Origin: Candidatus Geothermarchaeota archaeon
GTDB taxonomy: Archaea; Thermoproteota; Nitrososphaeria; Geothermarchaeales; JAUWBL01
NCBI GenBank assembly: GCA_030601715.1
Contig: JAUWBL010000016.1
Coordinates: 1-10,850 of the forward strand
Reading direction: 5' to 3'
DNA length: 10,850 nucleotides
Positions 1-6,969 of the stretch are shown in pieces. Made by a program: the position numbers and the translations under genes. Within the stretch, counting starts at the first letter, position 1; each line of letters starts with the position of its first letter. Under the pieces are notes generated by a model. It searched no databases. It saw nothing but the letters and a program-made list of their open reading frames with translations, and had not been told where the DNA came from.

Positions 1-660
1 CTGGCCTCCATCTTCTCAAGGGGCGTCACGCATAGCATGATGAAGGCCATCTATGGGCCTAGAACCTTCGGGCTGTACATCTCCGCGCTCTATCAAGCGG
101 GTGATATCATGCTACCTCAGTTGCCATCTTTCGGGGGACCAAAGCCCGTCGTTGTCCCTGTTGGAGTGGATCAAGATCCTCACATCAGACTTGCCCGCGA
201 TCTCGCTCGGAAGTACTCTAGGGATTTCGGCTTTTTACCTCCCAGCGCCACCTACCACAAGCTTGCTAAGTCCCTAACGGGCGACACCAAGATGTCTAAG
301 AGGGATCCCATGAACCTTCTGACCCTCAGAGACGACTCGGAACTGGTGGAACAGAAGATTAGGAACGCGTTTACAGGTGGGAGAGAGACTGTTGAACTGC
401 AACGGAAACTCGGAGGCATCCCCGAGATATGCTCTGTTTACGATACGTACCTGTACCATTTCGCATACGATGACAAGCTCGTACGCACCGTCTACGAAGA
501 GTGTAGAGGGGGAGAAAGGATATGCGGCGACTGCAAGAACCAATCGATAGAGATAGCGAAGAAGTTCCTGCGAGAACACGGTCAGAAGAGAGAGGATAAG
601 CTCGAAGAAGCTGAACAGCTCCTGGAGGATAGTAGGAGAAAGATGGTCTCCGATCTCTAG
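1..660 (+). CDS. trpS: Tryptophanyl-tRNA synthetase, C-terminal part (5' end outside window)
   Basis: Cytoplasmic class I synthetase that charges tRNA-Trp. The reading frame is open from base 1 and ends in TAG at 658-660, so the first ATG pair (37-42) is internal and the Rossmann N-half with the HIGH motif lies before the window. Visible parts are the end of the Rossmann fold with the segment VVVPVGVDQDPH, then the class I signature KMSKRDP (bases 289-309), the FTGG turn that follows it in archaeal/eukaryotic TrpRS, and a C-terminal helical region with EICSVYDTY and the Cys motif CGDCK. This domain order and the IR.AFTGG and CGxCK segments are typical of archaeal TrpRS rather than TyrRS. The signature ends in Arg where KMSKS/KMSxS has Ser, which is unusual. 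pheS follows after 37 bases and may be co-transcribed. Confidence 0.93.
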   Translation: MASIFSRGVTHSMMKAIYGPRTFGLYISALYQAGDIMLPQLPSFGGPKPVVVPVGVDQDPHIRLARDLARKYSRDFGFLPPSATYHKLAKSLTGDTKMSKRDPMNLLTLRDDSELVEQKIRNAFTGGRETVELQRKLGGIPEICSVYDTYLYHFAYDDKLVRTVYEECRGGERICGDCKNQSIEIAKKFLREHGQKREDKLEEAEQLLEDSRRKMVSDL

Positions 661-697
661 GTGTTAACCCCGGTGCATCAGTCAAGGTGATAAAAAC

Positions 698-2221
698 GTG
701 AGGGTGACAGCATCCCAGAAGAGGATCCTGCAGGTTCTCCGTCAGGTCAAGAGCGCTGACTTAGTGGGCCTAGCGGAGAGGGCTGGCATAGGAGCCGACC
801 AAGCCCGAAGGAGCATTCAAGAACTAGCGGACAGCGATTTCGTGAAAGTAGAAAGGAGGGTCACGGACCACATTCGCCAAGGTGCAAATTTTGCGGTAGC
901 TTCTGAGAAGGGACTGCCCGAGAGACAGATAGTATCCGCTCTAGAAAGGCTAGGAAAGCAGGCTCCTCTAGAAGCCGTGAGAACGGAAGCCAAACTCTCT
1001 GACGACGAATTCTCCGCAGGGCTGGGGTTCGCGGTCAGGAACAACTGGATCACATTGTCAAGGCCACAACAGGAGACGATGACAACGGCTACGGACCCGG
1101 CCACCGATCCCAGCGCCGAGGAGCTTCTCATTGGACGACTGGCTGGGGAACGCCCAGTGCTCCTAGACGAGCTCAGCGAGGTAGAGAAGGAGGGCCTAGA
1201 GGCGCTTCTCAGCAGGCCGGATTACGTGGAGTTGCAGCGAATGACCATCCAGATCGTCACCCTGACGGGGGAAGGTTTCAGACTGAGTGAGAGTATCGAG
1301 GACGTGCCGGAACTCGCGGAGGCGACCCTCCTCACTCCAGAGCTTATTAGAACAGGCAAATGGAAGGACGTAACTTTCAGACCATACGACCTCGACGCTC
1401 CGTCCTTTCCTCTTCCAGTCGGTAGGAGACACCCGCTGAGGGAGCTAATCGACGAGATCCGAGAGATATTCGTCTCCCTAGGGTTTGCTGAGACTGAAGG
1501 CCCTCTCGTAGAACTGGCCTTTTGGACCTTCGACGCCCTTTTCCAGCCTCAGGATCACCCTGCCCGAGATCTGCAGGACACGTTCTACCTGTGCGAGCCC
1601 GAGAGAAGGCGAATCAAAGAGACGGATCTGGTCGAGCGAGTTCGAAGGACCCATGAGAACGGATGGACTACAGGCTCGTCCGGCTGGGGTGGGAAATGGA
1701 GCCTGGAAGAAGCAGAGAGACTAGTCCTGAGAACACATACCACCGTCGTGACTGGCCGAAGAGTCTACGAGGTTGGCGAGAAACCACACAAGACCTTTAC
1801 CATAGGAAGATGCTATAGAAACGAAAAGCTAACCTACAAGAACACAGCGGAGTTCCTACAAGTCGAAGGAATCATCATCGACAAGAAGGCGAGCCTTAGA
1901 CACCTAATGGGGACTATCCAAGAGTTCTACCGGAGGCTGGGTGCGGAGAAGATCCGCTTCTGGCCCAGCTACTTCCCTTACACCGAGCCGTCCGTCCAGA
2001 CGTCGGTCTACATAGAGAGACTAGGCACCTGGGTGGAGCTCATGGGTATGGGTATCTTTAGGCCTGAGGTCACCCTTCCCCTTGGCGTCAGGTGGCCCGT
2101 CCTCGCATGGGGCGGTGGGATAGAGAGGATAGCCATGATCCGATACGACATCGATGACATCAGGGAACTCTACAAGAACGACCTAGGATTGCTGAGGAGG
2201 CGCCCCGAACGCCTGCCCTGA
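698..2221 (+). CDS. pheS: Phenylalanyl-tRNA synthetase alpha subunit (archaeal type)
   Basis: Catalytic subunit of the (alpha-beta)2 PheRS, a class II synthetase that attaches Phe to tRNA-Phe. At 507 residues it matches archaeal/eukaryotic alpha subunits, which carry N-terminal winged-helix domains instead of the bacterial coiled coil. Residues 1-125 and about 140-200 read as small helix-turn-helix-like repeats. The catalytic core begins near residue 243 (RRHPL). It contains HPARDLQDTFY (287-297), RTHTT (345-349), motif 2 RCYRNE (371-376), the Phe-pocket segment FPYTEPS (426-432) and motif 3 GGGIERIAMIRY (472-483). The start is GTG at 698, chosen because GGTGAT at 686-691 (complementary to the archaeal 16S 3' end) lies six bases upstream and the N-terminus fits the family. 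The stop TGA (2219-2221) overlaps the inferred pheT start. All catalytic motifs look intact. Confidence 0.96.
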   Translation: MRVTASQKRILQVLRQVKSADLVGLAERAGIGADQARRSIQELADSDFVKVERRVTDHIRQGANFAVASEKGLPERQIVSALERLGKQAPLEAVRTEAKLSDDEFSAGLGFAVRNNWITLSRPQQETMTTATDPATDPSAEELLIGRLAGERPVLLDELSEVEKEGLEALLSRPDYVELQRMTIQIVTLTGEGFRLSESIEDVPELAEATLLTPELIRTGKWKDVTFRPYDLDAPSFPLPVGRRHPLRELIDEIREIFVSLGFAETEGPLVELAFWTFDALFQPQDHPARDLQDTFYLCEPERRRIKETDLVERVRRTHENGWTTGSSGWGGKWSLEEAERLVLRTHTTVVTGRRVYEVGEKPHKTFTIGRCYRNEKLTYKNTAEFLQVEGIIIDKKASLRHLMGTIQEFYRRLGAEKIRFWPSYFPYTEPSVQTSVYIERLGTWVELMGMGIFRPEVTLPLGVRWPVLAWGGGIERIAMIRYDIDDIRELYKNDLGLLRRRPERLP

Positions 2222-3855
2222 CCCTAACCGTCGATCGGCTTCCGAAGTTCTTGGGTAGAGCCCCGTCCTTCAAAGAGTTGGTGGAAAGAATCCCCTACAT
2301 CGGGGTCAGCTTGGAGCATGTGCGGCCCAAGGAGATCAAGATCGAGTACAACCCCAACAGACCTGACCTCGGGATAATAACGGGCGTGGCAAAAGCCTAC
2401 AACGGCATCACCCGACACGAGACAGGCCTTGTCTCATACGAGACGAAGGACGGAGGATATCAACTTAACGTCGACGAGTCCGTAGAGCCCGTGCGCCCTC
2501 ACGTCGCGGGCGCTGTGGTGAAAAAAATTCCAATGGATGAGGAAGCCCTCAAGGACATCATCGCCCTCCAAGAAGACCTCCACCAGACCATCGGGAGATC
2601 AAGGAGGAAAGTCTCCATCGGTCTTCACAACCTAGAAGTAGTGAACTTCCCCGTTCACTACCGGGCCGTGAGTCCCGGTACAGCTGGATTCGTGCCCTTG
2701 GACCAAGAGGAGGAGTTGACGTGCGAAGAGATCTTGAAGAAACTGGAGACGGGCAGAAGATACGGCCCCATCCTCGGGGACAAGGACCTCTATCCACTCA
2801 TTGTCGACGACCAACAGAAAATCTTATCTTTTCCTCCCATAATCAACTCGGAACTCACCCGGGTCGATGCTGAGACCGTTGATCTGTTCATCGACGTTAC
2901 CGGGACGGACCTCCCGAGGATCCAAGATTCTCTGAACATCCTAGTTACTTCTCTTGCGGACTATGGAGCAGAGGTTTTTCATGTCGACGTCCGGGCTGGA
3001 GGGAACAGCTTGAAGACTCCAGACCTTTCGACACGGCGAATGAAGGTGAACGCCGGCTATATCGAAGACCTTCTGGGAGTAGACCTAAAGAGACAACAGA
3101 TCATCGAGTGTCTAGAGGCCAGCCGGCTCGGGGCTTCTGCAACGGGGGGAGAACTCATGGTCGAGATCCCACCCTACCGCGCCGACATCATGCATCCTAT
3201 CGACATCGTCGAGGATGTCGCGATCGGCTACGGATACTGGAGGATTGCTCCAGACATTCCCAAGACGTTTGGCCTAGGGAAGAGCCTGGATAGCTCCAAG
3301 CTGGAGAGGAGGATCTGTCACCTCATGGAGGGAGCCGGATTCATAGAGGTCATGAACTTCACCCTCTCCAGCTTTGAGAAACAGTTCACGAAGCTCGCCT
3401 TGAAACCGAAGGGATATGTCAGGGTTCACAGCCCCAAGAGCTTGGAGAACGAAATCATTAGAACCTGGATCATACCTGACCTGTTGGAGGTTCTGCGAGT
3501 CTCCAAGAAGGAGATCTATCCACAGAGGATCTTCGAGCTAGGCAAGACGATAAGAAGAGAGAATGGAGATGTTGTCGAGGAAGACCATCTCGCGCTCGCG
3601 ATCACCCACAGCAAAGCCGGGTATTCTGACGTGAAGGCCCTGCTCGACAACCTGTCATCTCTCTTCGAGTTCGACGTTCGAGTGATGGAAACGCAACACC
3701 CCAGCTTCATCCCAGGAAGAGTGGGCCTACTTGTCTCGGACACGCGAGAATTCGGCATCTTGGGGGAGGTCTCCCCCGCAGTGCTAGAGAACTTTCAGCT
3801 TGACCAACCAGTGGCCTGTCTCGAACTGAGCATCTCTAAACTTCCCAGGAAGTAG
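2218..3855 (+). CDS. pheT: Phenylalanyl-tRNA synthetase beta subunit (archaeal type), probable CTG start
   Basis: Beta subunit of PheRS, which holds tRNA-Phe and the B3/4 editing domain that hydrolyses mis-charged Tyr-tRNA. From 2218 the product is 545 residues, the usual archaeal length (about 550), and it lacks the tRNA-binding and anticodon-binding end domains of bacterial PheT. Visible segments are NPNRPDL (residues 45-51), the editing region in the middle third, the B5 segment PPYRADIMHPIDIVEDVAIGYGY near 318-340, and a core-like C-terminal part with HPSFIPGR and GILGEVSP. The only standard start codon nearby is TTG at 2251, but the in-frame residues before it (TLTVDRLPKF) match the conserved N-terminus of archaeal PheT. 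The next usable codon is CTG at 2218, making a CTGA overlap with the pheS stop. If TTG is used, 11 conserved residues are lost. Confidence 0.93.
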   Translation: MTLTVDRLPKFLGRAPSFKELVERIPYIGVSLEHVRPKEIKIEYNPNRPDLGIITGVAKAYNGITRHETGLVSYETKDGGYQLNVDESVEPVRPHVAGAVVKKIPMDEEALKDIIALQEDLHQTIGRSRRKVSIGLHNLEVVNFPVHYRAVSPGTAGFVPLDQEEELTCEEILKKLETGRRYGPILGDKDLYPLIVDDQQKILSFPPIINSELTRVDAETVDLFIDVTGTDLPRIQDSLNILVTSLADYGAEVFHVDVRAGGNSLKTPDLSTRRMKVNAGYIEDLLGVDLKRQQIIECLEASRLGASATGGELMVEIPPYRADIMHPIDIVEDVAIGYGYWRIAPDIPKTFGLGKSLDSSKLERRICHLMEGAGFIEVMNFTLSSFEKQFTKLALKPKGYVRVHSPKSLENEIIRTWIIPDLLEVLRVSKKEIYPQRIFELGKTIRRENGDVVEEDHLALAITHSKAGYSDVKALLDNLSSLFEFDVRVMETQHPSFIPGRVGLLVSDTREFGILGEVSPAVLENFQLDQPVACLELSISKLPRK

Positions 3856-4033
3856 ATGTCCCCCAGCCTAGTTCACGCAGGCGTGGTGCCAGAGCACAAC
3901 ACAATTATGTCACGCAGAAGGATCCTCATTGTGCGCAGAGAGGATTCATGTCAGACGGCCCGCCTAGAGTCCGGAGCTGCCGGTTGATGAAAGGCCGGGT
4001 TTACCCAGACATGATACAAAAAATCCCTGCAAG

Positions 4034-4104
4034 GCCCGCGTGAGAGACCTGTTCTGAGCAGATGCATTCCGCTTGCTGTGAGGAGCAACGGGTTAGACGC
4101 GGGC
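4034..4104 (+). ncRNA. Candidate structured small RNA upstream of tyrS
   Basis: A perfect 8-bp terminal stem (GCCCGCGT with ACGCGGGC) closes a 71-base segment. Inside are a possible 5-bp hairpin (CCTGTTCTGAGCAG region, about 4049-4061) and a 5-bp hairpin TTGCT-gtgagg-AGCAA (4073-4088), giving a three-way-junction shape. Length and closing stem recall a tRNA, but there is no TTCRA T-loop, no T-stem and no D-loop GG, so it is not a normal tRNA. An A-rich stretch at about 4014-4023 lies at promoter distance before it. Strand is assumed from the neighbours, because the pairing alone is strand-symmetric. It may instead be chance structure. Confidence 0.25.
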
Positions 4105-4160
4105 GACAAATATCCGCGTAGACTGTCACTCTCTTGGACCTAGGCTCGCATGTGACCATT
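4104..4160 (+). promoter_or_regulatory. Probable tyrS promoter and ribosome-binding site
   Basis: AAATAT near 4108-4113 is TATA-like and lies about 50 bases before the tyrS ATG, which allows a leader of roughly 25 bases. It sits in the loop between ACGCGG (4097-4102) and CCGCGT (4114-4119). GTGAC at 4152-4156 is a fair match to the archaeal GGTGA ribosome-binding consensus, five bases before the ATG. The TATA assignment is tentative. Confidence 0.35.
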
Positions 4161-4161
4161 C

Positions 4162-5244
4162 ATGGACCTCGAGGAAAGAGTTGAGCTCATCAAAAGGGGA
4201 ACGAAGGAGATCGTGACCGAGAAGGAGCTCCAACACCTACTAGAAACAACCGAGTCGCCAAAGGCCTATTGGGGGTTCGAGATTAGCGGACCGATCCACC
4301 TAGGGATGGGCCTGGTCTGCGGAAAGAAGATCAGAGACTGCGTGGAAGCTGGGGTGGACTTCACCATCTACCTAGCAGACCTGCACAGTATGATAAACCG
4401 CAAGTTCGGCGGAGACTTGCAGAAGATCCGGAGGGCTGGAGAATACTTCATCCACTCCTTCGAAGCTTTGGGCCTAGGAACTGACAAGGTGAGGTTCCTG
4501 TGGGCTTCGGATCTGGCTCAAGACTACGGATACTGGGAGAAGGTCATGCAGGTTGCACGGAACGCTAGTGTCCGGAGGGTAGCCCGCGCGTTACCCATCA
4601 TGGGCAGGGAGACGACCAGCGAAGATGTGGAGATGGCATTCCTGTTGTACCCCTGCATGCAGGTGGCAGACATCCTTGAGATGAACCTGGACATCGCCTG
4701 CGCGGGGATAGACCAGAGAAACGCCCACATGCTCGCGAGAGACGTGGCGAAGAAAATAGGGGTCAAGAAGCCCGTCAGCCTACATGGTCCCCTCCTCATG
4801 AGCTTGGCGAAAACAGGAGCAAAGATGGGGTTCGATGACGACCCCAGCCTCAGCGCTGAGATCTCGAAGAAGATGTCGAAGAGTCTTCCCCAGAGCACCA
4901 TTCATATCCACGATTCGCCCTCGGAGATCCGAGAAAAGATAACGGGTGCATTCTGTCCACCCCGCGAGACCGACGAGAATCCCATAGTCCAGATTGCCCG
5001 CCACGTCGTGATTCCTGAGCTAGGGGCGCTGGAGGTCGACAGATCACCGAAGCACGGAGGACCTCTGACCATTGGAAGCTACAGGGAACTGGTCGACGCC
5101 TACGCTGGAGGTGCCCTACACCCCCTAGACTTGAAACGGGCCGTCGCAGAGTCCCTGACCAAAATTCTTGAGCCGGTGCGCAGGTATTTCGAGAAAAACC
5201 CGGAGCCACTACGAATAATGAGGAGTCTAGAAGTTACTCGATAG
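4162..5244 (+). CDS. tyrS: Tyrosyl-tRNA synthetase (archaeal type)
   Basis: Class I synthetase that charges tRNA-Tyr, 360 residues. The HIGH-equivalent HLGM is at residues 46-49 and a complete KMSKS at 237-241. The tyrosine-pocket residues known from Methanocaldococcus TyrRS are all recognisable: Tyr36 (in KAYWGFE), Tyr163, Gln167 and Asp170 (in YPCMQVADI) and Gln185 (in GIDQRNAHMLAR). This separates it from TrpRS. About 20 residues lie between LLMSL and KMSKS (GAKMGFDDDPSLSAEISK), an insertion seen in some archaeal TyrRS but not in the short Methanocaldococcus enzyme. The C-terminal anticodon domain ends with the family segment LHPLDLKRAVAESLTKILEPVR. ATG 4162 is chosen because it follows GTGAC by five bases and gives the usual N-terminus. 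It has the same orientation as trpS-pheST but is separated by 306 bases, so it probably has its own promoter. Confidence 0.95.
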   Translation: MDLEERVELIKRGTKEIVTEKELQHLLETTESPKAYWGFEISGPIHLGMGLVCGKKIRDCVEAGVDFTIYLADLHSMINRKFGGDLQKIRRAGEYFIHSFEALGLGTDKVRFLWASDLAQDYGYWEKVMQVARNASVRRVARALPIMGRETTSEDVEMAFLLYPCMQVADILEMNLDIACAGIDQRNAHMLARDVAKKIGVKKPVSLHGPLLMSLAKTGAKMGFDDDPSLSAEISKKMSKSLPQSTIHIHDSPSEIREKITGAFCPPRETDENPIVQIARHVVIPELGALEVDRSPKHGGPLTIGSYRELVDAYAGGALHPLDLKRAVAESLTKILEPVRRYFEKNPEPLRIMRSLEVTR

Positions 5245-5312
5245 TCGCAGGTTGCGGTCAGGACACCACTCAGTTGCGCCCTCAATTAGATACGGTTTCC
5301 CGGAGCAGGCAA

Positions 5313-5768
5313 ATGAGAAAGAGGACAAGACATCGAAGAAAGGAGGAGGAGATCCTGAACCAGCTGGCAGACCTGTTCGAAGGGTTGAGAAGGCAATCGG
5401 AGATGGGTAAGCCCATACTCGTGGAGGGCACAAAAGACGAACAGGTCCTCCGTAGGCTTCGGATACCGGGAGAGATACTGAAATACTCGGAACTGGGAGA
5501 GAGGAAAGTCATCAGTTTGCTTGAGGGATCAGGCAACAGGGTAATACTACTGACCGACTTCGACAAAGAGGGGAACGAGATAGCGGAGAGGGTCGAGGAA
5601 GCGGCTCTGACAGGAGGGTTCAAGATAGACAAACTGACGCGGAGGAGGCTTTTCGAGCTGGCGAGAAACATCACAAGTGAACTGGAGGGCTTGGGAAAGG
5701 TGGTCGAACGGCTGAGAAGACAACGCCTATTGGGAACGACTAGATCGAAGCCCACCCTTTGGCTCTGA
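5313..5768 (+). CDS. Small TOPRIM-domain protein (UPF0292/COG1658-like)
   Basis: Small archaeal protein with a TOPRIM fold, the Mg-binding domain of primases, topoisomerases and RNase M5. The cellular role of this archaeal family is not established. From ATG 5313 it is 151 residues. The domain starts with ILVEGTKDE (residues 35-43, acidic Glu38) and has the Asp-x-Asp motif LTDFDKEGNE at about 80-89, followed by the conserved basic segment KIDKLTRRRLFEL. The first 30 residues are very basic and helical (RKRTRHRRKEEE). A TTG at 5274 would add 13 residues. ATG 5313 is preferred because a GGAG sits just upstream (5303-5306) and the extra residues look unlike the family. It follows tyrS after 68 bases. 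Its last 29 bases overlap the 3' end of pgk on the other strand. Confidence 0.85.
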   Translation: MRKRTRHRRKEEEILNQLADLFEGLRRQSEMGKPILVEGTKDEQVLRRLRIPGEILKYSELGERKVISLLEGSGNRVILLTDFDKEGNEIAERVEEAALTGGFKIDKLTRRRLFELARNITSELEGLGKVVERLRRQRLLGTTRSKPTLWL

Positions 5769-6969
5769 GTGCCTCCAACGCCGGGAGCTTCTTGCCTGAG
5801 AGGTAGGTGATCAACGCCCCACCGGCCAAGCTGACGTATGAGAATCTGCTCTTCTCGATGCCTACTTTCCTGAGGGCTGTCACAGTGTCTCCGCCGCCAA
5901 CCATGGTGAAGCCCTGGGAGGAGGCGACAGACCGAAAGATCTCCCTCGTCCCTGTCTCGAACCCCTGCCTCTCGTAGACCCCCGCCGGGCCCTTAACGAC
6001 TACGGTCTTGGCTGAGCCAATAACGGTCGAGTAGGCTTTCGCAGTCCTTCGCCCTATGTCGAGGATCTGAGCATCCACAGGAAGCTCCTCAGCTCGCGCC
6101 TCCTTCCTTCGCCCTTCGTCCTCATAGGCAACATCGGCTGGCACGTTGACAACATCCCCGTAATCATCCAGCAGGGAGTCCACTCCTCGAAGAAAGCCAA
6201 CGAAGCCTTTCGATTCGAGAAACTTCATTGTCTCTTCCCCCAACTCGTAACCCAGAGAAATCAACGACAACTCTCCGAGGACTCCCGCCGTCAGGACTTT
6301 GTCAACGGCGTTCCTCTCCAACATGAATTGCATTATCCCCAGACAATCCCCTACCTTGTTACCACCCAAGATGAACACGTTCGGCCTCTCCGGGTTCAGC
6401 GCTCTGTCTACTCCCGTCATTTCCACTTCCATCACCCTGCCCACCACTGAGGGAAGAACAGGTATGAAGCCGATCACTGACGCGTGAGCTCGGTGAGCGA
6501 CCGAGAAGGCGTCGAACACAAAGAGGTTGCAGAGCGGGGCCAGCGATGTCACAAGAGAGGATTTGCTGTGCTCTTCGGCGCTTCGGGACTGAGTCTCTTC
6601 CTCCATAAACCGGATGTTGTCCAGGAGGAGGATATCGCCCGATTTCAGCATCTCGATCCCTCTCGTAGCTTCATCACCGACAAGGTCGGGGACATGGACC
6701 ACGGGTCTCCCGATGTGTCCGCTCAATAAGGATGCGTGTTGCCCAAGGCCAACGAACGAGTGGCTTCCTTCCCTCCCCTGATGAGCCAAAACCACAGTCT
6801 TGGCCTTGTTGTCGGAGAGCTCCTTAAGGGTCTTGGCGTGAGCCCTCAGCCGCTCAGAATCCAGGATTTTGCCAGTTGCCACGTCGTAAGGTGCGTTTGC
6901 ATCGATCCTCACCAAGACGGTTTTCTCCGCCACCCGGACATCGTTCAGGGTAGGCAGAGGAAGTCTCAT
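5740..6969 (-). CDS. pgk: Phosphoglycerate kinase (archaeal type)
   Basis: Cytoplasmic enzyme that interconverts 1,3-bisphosphoglycerate + ADP and 3-phosphoglycerate + ATP, in glycolysis and gluconeogenesis. It has 409 residues, the archaeal length. The substrate-binding N-domain has VRIDANAP (20-27), HQGR (63-66), LLDNIRF (115-121) and DAFSVAHRAHAS (153-164). The nucleotide C-domain has LGGNKVGD (201-208), KGPAGVYE (326-333), GGGDTVTAL (358-366) and the closing SLAGGALITYLSGK (380-393). ATG at 6969 overlaps the gapI stop as ATGA, so the two are almost certainly one operon and translationally coupled, matching their consecutive reactions. The 3' end runs convergently into the TOPRIM gene with a 29-base overlap. 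No key residue appears missing. Confidence 0.96.
   Translation of the reverse strand: MRLPLPTLNDVRVAEKTVLVRIDANAPYDVATGKILDSERLRAHAKTLKELSDNKAKTVVLAHQGREGSHSFVGLGQHASLLSGHIGRPVVHVPDLVGDEATRGIEMLKSGDILLLDNIRFMEEETQSRSAEEHSKSSLVTSLAPLCNLFVFDAFSVAHRAHASVIGFIPVLPSVVGRVMEVEMTGVDRALNPERPNVFILGGNKVGDCLGIMQFMLERNAVDKVLTAGVLGELSLISLGYELGEETMKFLESKGFVGFLRGVDSLLDDYGDVVNVPADVAYEDEGRRKEARAEELPVDAQILDIGRRTAKAYSTVIGSAKTVVVKGPAGVYERQGFETGTREIFRSVASSQGFTMVGGGDTVTALRKVGIEKSRFSYVSLAGGALITYLSGKKLPALEALRAKGWASI

Larger units (their letters stand above)
3856..4161. other. 306-base gap between pheT and tyrS with several inverted repeats
   Basis: No convincing coding region was seen here. Hairpin-capable segments are ATCCTC 3922-3927 with GAGGAT 3940-3945, and GCCCGCGT 4034-4041 with ACGCGGGC 4097-4104 (perfect, 8 bp). 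Inside the larger one, TTGCT and AGCAA form a small hairpin. A possible TATA-like stretch for tyrS, AAATAT, lies near 4108-4113. The gap could hold the pheT 3' end, a small RNA and the tyrS promoter. None of these is proven. Confidence 0.5.

Noticed and set aside
3983..4056. Possible box C/D sRNA in the pheT-tyrS gap (TTGATGA at about 3984, ATGATAC-like C', CTGA at about 4052)
   Set aside because: There is no proper D' box, the distance from C' to D is far longer than the usual 12-base guide spacing, and the first C box lacks the leading purine.
4034..4104. tRNA gene
   Set aside because: Length and closing stem fit, but there is no TTCRA T-loop, T-stem or D-loop GG. It is kept only as a candidate structured RNA.
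5282..5755. Long minus-strand open frame (157 codons) opposite the TOPRIM gene
   Set aside because: The translation is Ser/Leu-rich low-complexity sequence typical of an antisense frame, while the plus strand carries clear TOPRIM motifs.
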